Of a DNA stretch of 64,000 bases, positions 61,615 through 64,000 are shown in pieces. The notes below the pieces were generated by a model, which was not told the DNA's origin, made no database searches, and was given only the letters and a program-made list of their open reading frames with translations. The stretch lies in the NCBI GenBank assembly GCA_041744575.1, contig JBGTKP010000031.1:124001-188000 (forward strand), read 5' to 3'. Position 1 is the first letter of the stretch. Each line of letters begins with the position of its first letter. The translations under genes were made by a program, and so were the position numbers. Source of the DNA: JTS-RE37 sp041744575 (lineage in GTDB: Bacteria; Bacteroidota; Bacteroidia; Flavobacteriales; Flavobacteriaceae).

Positions 61615-62382
61615 ATGGTTTTAAAAATTAAACATATTGTTATATTTATAACAATTATGATGTTTGCCTGCCAGAAGCAACGGCAGGTGTTGGTACAAAT
61701 CAAAGGCGAGGAAAAACAGATAAATGACTCGTTACCCTCTTCAGAAACCATTTCTGCCTACATTGCCCCCTTTCAAAAACATGTAAATGCCATTCTGGAC
61801 AGCACTCTTTCCTATGCCCCTTACGTTATTTCCAAGACCGACGGGGTCTATAATACCCCCGCGGGTAACCTGATGGCAGATATCGTACTCCGCGAAGCCA
61901 ATCCCATCTTTAAGCTGCGTAGCTCTGCGAATATTGATTTCGCTGTATTGAACTACGGGGGTATCCGTAGTGACATTTCCAAGGGCAAAGTATCCGCAAG
62001 AACGGCGTATGAGGTAATGCCCTTCGAAAACATGATCGTAGTTGTCGAACTTGATGGAAAAGCAATCCGGGAAATGGTTCGGTTCCTCATAAATTCAAAT
62101 CAGGCGCATCCCATTTCGGGTCTTCAGGTAATTCTGGACAACAAAAACAAGTTACAATCCGTTAATATCAGGGGGGTTCCGTTTGATGAGAACCGCACCT
62201 ACCAGGTGGCTACTTCCGATTACCTGTTGCAAGGTGGGGATTCTATGGTCTTTTTTAAAGAGGGGATCAAAACGGTGAATCTCAATTATCTGATCCGCAA
62301 TGCAATGATCGACTATTTTGGTTCCGTTGATACCCTGCGTCCGGTGATTGACAACCGGTTCATCAAACTAAAAAAGTCATGA
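61615..62382 (+). CDS. 5'-nucleotidase C-terminal domain lipoprotein
   Basis: 255 residues from ATG 61615, with a lipoprotein-like signal (FITIMMFACQK). This is the substrate-binding half of the UshA/NadN 5'-nucleotidase: NTPAGNLMADIVL, DFAVLNYGGIRSDISKG, MPFENMIVVVELDGKAIREM and TSDYLLQGGDSMVFF. Here it is a separate gene placed before the catalytic half. It probably forms a complex with the next product to hydrolyse nucleotides in the periplasm. The stop overlaps the next ATG by four bases. Confidence 0.85.
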   Translation: MVLKIKHIVIFITIMMFACQKQRQVLVQIKGEEKQINDSLPSSETISAYIAPFQKHVNAILDSTLSYAPYVISKTDGVYNTPAGNLMADIVLREANPIFKLRSSANIDFAVLNYGGIRSDISKGKVSARTAYEVMPFENMIVVVELDGKAIREMVRFLINSNQAHPISGLQVILDNKNKLQSVNIRGVPFDENRTYQVATSDYLLQGGDSMVFFKEGIKTVNLNYLIRNAMIDYFGSVDTLRPVIDNRFIKLKKS

Positions 62383-63293
62383 GACGACGCTCTTTCCTAT
62401 GCAAAACCGCCGCAGGAACCGCTGTTGCAGGTCTCGGTGCCCTTGGTATTAGTTCCTGTTCCCAGGCTTATAAAAGACATTTGACCATCCTGCATACCAA
62501 TGATGTACATAGCCATATCGAGCCATTCCCAAAGGGGCATGCCACCTTTCCGGATCTGGGTGGCGTGGCACGAAGAGCCGCTTTAATTGACCAGATCAGG
62601 CAGGAAAATCCCCATACCCTCCTTCTGGATGCCGGAGATATTTTTCAGGGCACTCCCTACTTTAATTTTTATGGAGGGGAATTAGAATTTAAACTAATGA
62701 CCATGATGCGCTACGATGCCGCTACCATTGGAAACCATGATTTTGATAATGGAATAGAAGGTTTACTTGCTCAGGTGCCAAATGCCGGATTTCAGCTCCT
62801 CTCGGCCAATTATGATTTCAGCAACACCATAATGGAGGGTCACGTAAAGCCTTACACCATTTTTTTGCTGGACGGTCTTCGGATTGGCGTGTTTGGTTTG
62901 GGCATAGCCCTGGCCGGCCTGGTCACTCCCTCTCTGTTTAAGGAAACCGTCTACCTGGAGCCCGTCGAAATCGCTCAGGATATAAGCAGCAAACTAAAGA
63001 TTCAGGAAAAATGTGACCTGGTAATTTGCCTTTCTCACCTGGGCCATACCTATGCCAACAACCCCATGAAACCGAACGATCTTCAGCTAGCTTCTAAAAC
63101 TGATCATATCGATTTGATCATCGGAGGTCATACCCATACTTTTCTGAAAAAACCCGTGATCGTAAGGAACCGGAAAAACGAGCAGGTGCTCGTCAATCAG
63201 GCCGGATGTTATGGTGTGAATCTGGGCAGAATCGATTTTTATTTTGATTCGTATAAAAGGCGAAGTGCAGAGGGGGTAGGTATTACAGTATAA
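62379..63293 (+). CDS. 5'-nucleotidase metallophosphatase half
   Basis: 304 residues with a twin-arginine type signal (MRRRSFLCKTAAGTA) and a nearby Cys (ISSCSQ) that could be a lipobox. This is the calcineurin-like metallophosphatase domain of UshA-type 5'-nucleotidase: TILHTNDVHSHIEPF, DAGDIFQGTPYFNF, ATIGNHDFDNG, SHLGHTY and IIGGHTHTF. Together with the previous gene it completes a 5'-nucleotidase, with the domains in reverse gene order. The four-base overlap (ATGA) indicates cotranslation. Confidence 0.88.
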   Translation: MRRRSFLCKTAAGTAVAGLGALGISSCSQAYKRHLTILHTNDVHSHIEPFPKGHATFPDLGGVARRAALIDQIRQENPHTLLLDAGDIFQGTPYFNFYGGELEFKLMTMMRYDAATIGNHDFDNGIEGLLAQVPNAGFQLLSANYDFSNTIMEGHVKPYTIFLLDGLRIGVFGLGIALAGLVTPSLFKETVYLEPVEIAQDISSKLKIQEKCDLVICLSHLGHTYANNPMKPNDLQLASKTDHIDLIIGGHTHTFLKKPVIVRNRKNEQVLVNQAGCYGVNLGRIDFYFDSYKRRSAEGVGITV

Positions 63294-63340
63294 TTCGGAT
63301 ATATCCGTCACACCGCTTAAGGCCGATACCCGAATAGTCT

Positions 63341-64000
63341 ATGATAAATTTCAAAATGGGAATCATTCACAATTGCATTCAAGTGCTTCTTTATATTGTA
63401 ATTTTTCCAAACCTTGCCGCACAAAGAACTTATGATATCCGCTTTCCGGGGGAAGAAAAAGCCCTGGTATGCAAACCTTGCCTGACAACCTTCGCACGGA
63501 AGCCAAAAGAAGTGCAGTTTTCTGTTCAGCGGGATAAGCACGATCTCCTTTATTTTGAAATATCGGACAGGGAATGGTTTGATGAGTTAATAATTGGTAC
63601 GGGAGATGGTATTGCCATAGATGTCGTGAAGAGGGCCCGTTACGGTTGCGATTTAATGCTACCGGAAAAAGGGCAGATCCGGGGAGAACTGCTGGCTCCC
63701 GTTTATAGCAGGAAACTCAGAACATCACTTCAGCCGTATGGCAAAAATCGCTTCAGAGTGGCCGTGGGTAAACTCCCTGAGCATCTGAGGGATGAGGACG
63801 TTGAGTTCAATATTCTGTTTCTCGCCAACCATACCCTTTGCAGATACCAGACCATTTTTAACCTGGAAGCTTATCAATGGGATTTGCTGGACATGGGAAT
63901 GTATCTGGATATTCTGACCTTTCCCGGCAGTGGTTCGTCGTCTGCCGGTACCTTAAGCGGATCCCTGAAATCCAAAATCCTAACCTTTTCAATTCCCTTT
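63341..64000 (+). CDS. secreted protein of unknown function, cut by window end
   Basis: Open from ATG 63341 (an in-frame ATG at 63356 is possible) to the window edge, with 220 codons visible. It begins with a signal-like hydrophobic stretch (LLYIVIFPNLAAQ) and has a Cys-x2-Cys in LVCKPCLTTFARKPKEV followed by YFEISDREWFDELIIGTGDG. I do not recognise the family. It lies 47 bases past the split 5'-nucleotidase genes on the same strand and may belong to their unit. Confidence 0.55.
   Translation, partial: MINFKMGIIHNCIQVLLYIVIFPNLAAQRTYDIRFPGEEKALVCKPCLTTFARKPKEVQFSVQRDKHDLLYFEISDREWFDELIIGTGDGIAIDVVKRARYGCDLMLPEKGQIRGELLAPVYSRKLRTSLQPYGKNRFRVAVGKLPEHLRDEDVEFNILFLANHTLCRYQTIFNLEAYQWDLLDMGMYLDILTFPGSGSSSAGTLSGSLKSKILTFSIPF

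Noticed and set aside
1..64000. CRISPR arrays, prophage, insertion sequences or toxin-antitoxin genes
   Set aside because: No repeat-spacer series, transposase, integrase or phage structural motif was found by reading both strands.

Overview
The window looks like an ordinary chromosomal stretch from a marine-type member of the Bacteroidota, most likely Flavobacteriaceae. The evidence is the Bacteroidota-style promoters (-7 element TAnnTTTG, upstream TTG/TTTG at 17-20 bases), weak Shine-Dalgarno sites, many lipoproteins, a PorP/SprF-type outer-membrane protein, the RprX/RprY pair, a YtxJ (bacillithiol) protein, and the flavobacterial gene order bamD-rpoZ-coaBC-DUF4835-recN. I see no phage, transposase, integrase, CRISPR array or tRNA. 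One structural RNA is present, the small SRP RNA at 23601-23696 on the minus strand.

Layout. 1-9602: a PafA-type alkaline phosphatase, a CotH-like secreted protein, a bestrophin-like membrane protein, a Tat-exported Gfo/Idh/MocA oxidoreductase, an NTF2-like secreted protein, panB, an RluA-type pseudouridine synthase and a large conserved protein of unknown function. 9750-23457: leuA-leuB, a TlpA-like lipoprotein, pheT, a fasciclin protein, an ABC-F ATPase with one dead ATP site, a redox-dead thioredoxin-fold lipoprotein, a small transaldolase and an SDR. 23601-25362: SRP RNA, glutaminyl cyclase and a hotdog thioesterase. 25634-29544: a signalling cluster made of a LytTR protein with a pseudo-receiver, a 55-residue exported peptide, a TPR-sensor histidine kinase and a response regulator. 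29704-42523: an orphan gene, glyA, fumarylacetoacetase, ytxJ, clpB, a TetR regulator with an apparent operator, a PorP/SprF-SPOR fusion, smpB and pcm.

42848-49014: two plus-strand groups. The first is a Gfo/Idh enzyme overlapping a 3-hydroxyacyl-CoA dehydrogenase. The second is yggS, an exonuclease/GIY-YIG fusion, a K+ channel with a zinc ribbon, miaA and gntK, the last four with overlapping ends. 49079-61554 is a long minus-strand block: rprY-rprX, coaE, YbbR, a glycosyltransferase, fabI, recN, DUF4835, coaBC, rpoZ and bamD, then dapA with a DUF6913-like partner. The window ends with a 5'-nucleotidase split into two genes in reversed domain order and the start of a further secreted protein cut by the window edge.

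Most genes are housekeeping. The best candidate for something not yet described is the 25.6-29.5 kb cluster. A small exported peptide with a Pro/Arg-rich tail sits between a phospho-acceptor-less LytTR regulator and a kinase whose TPR sensor should face the periplasm. This arrangement would suit peptide sensing, but that is inference from gene order and topology only.
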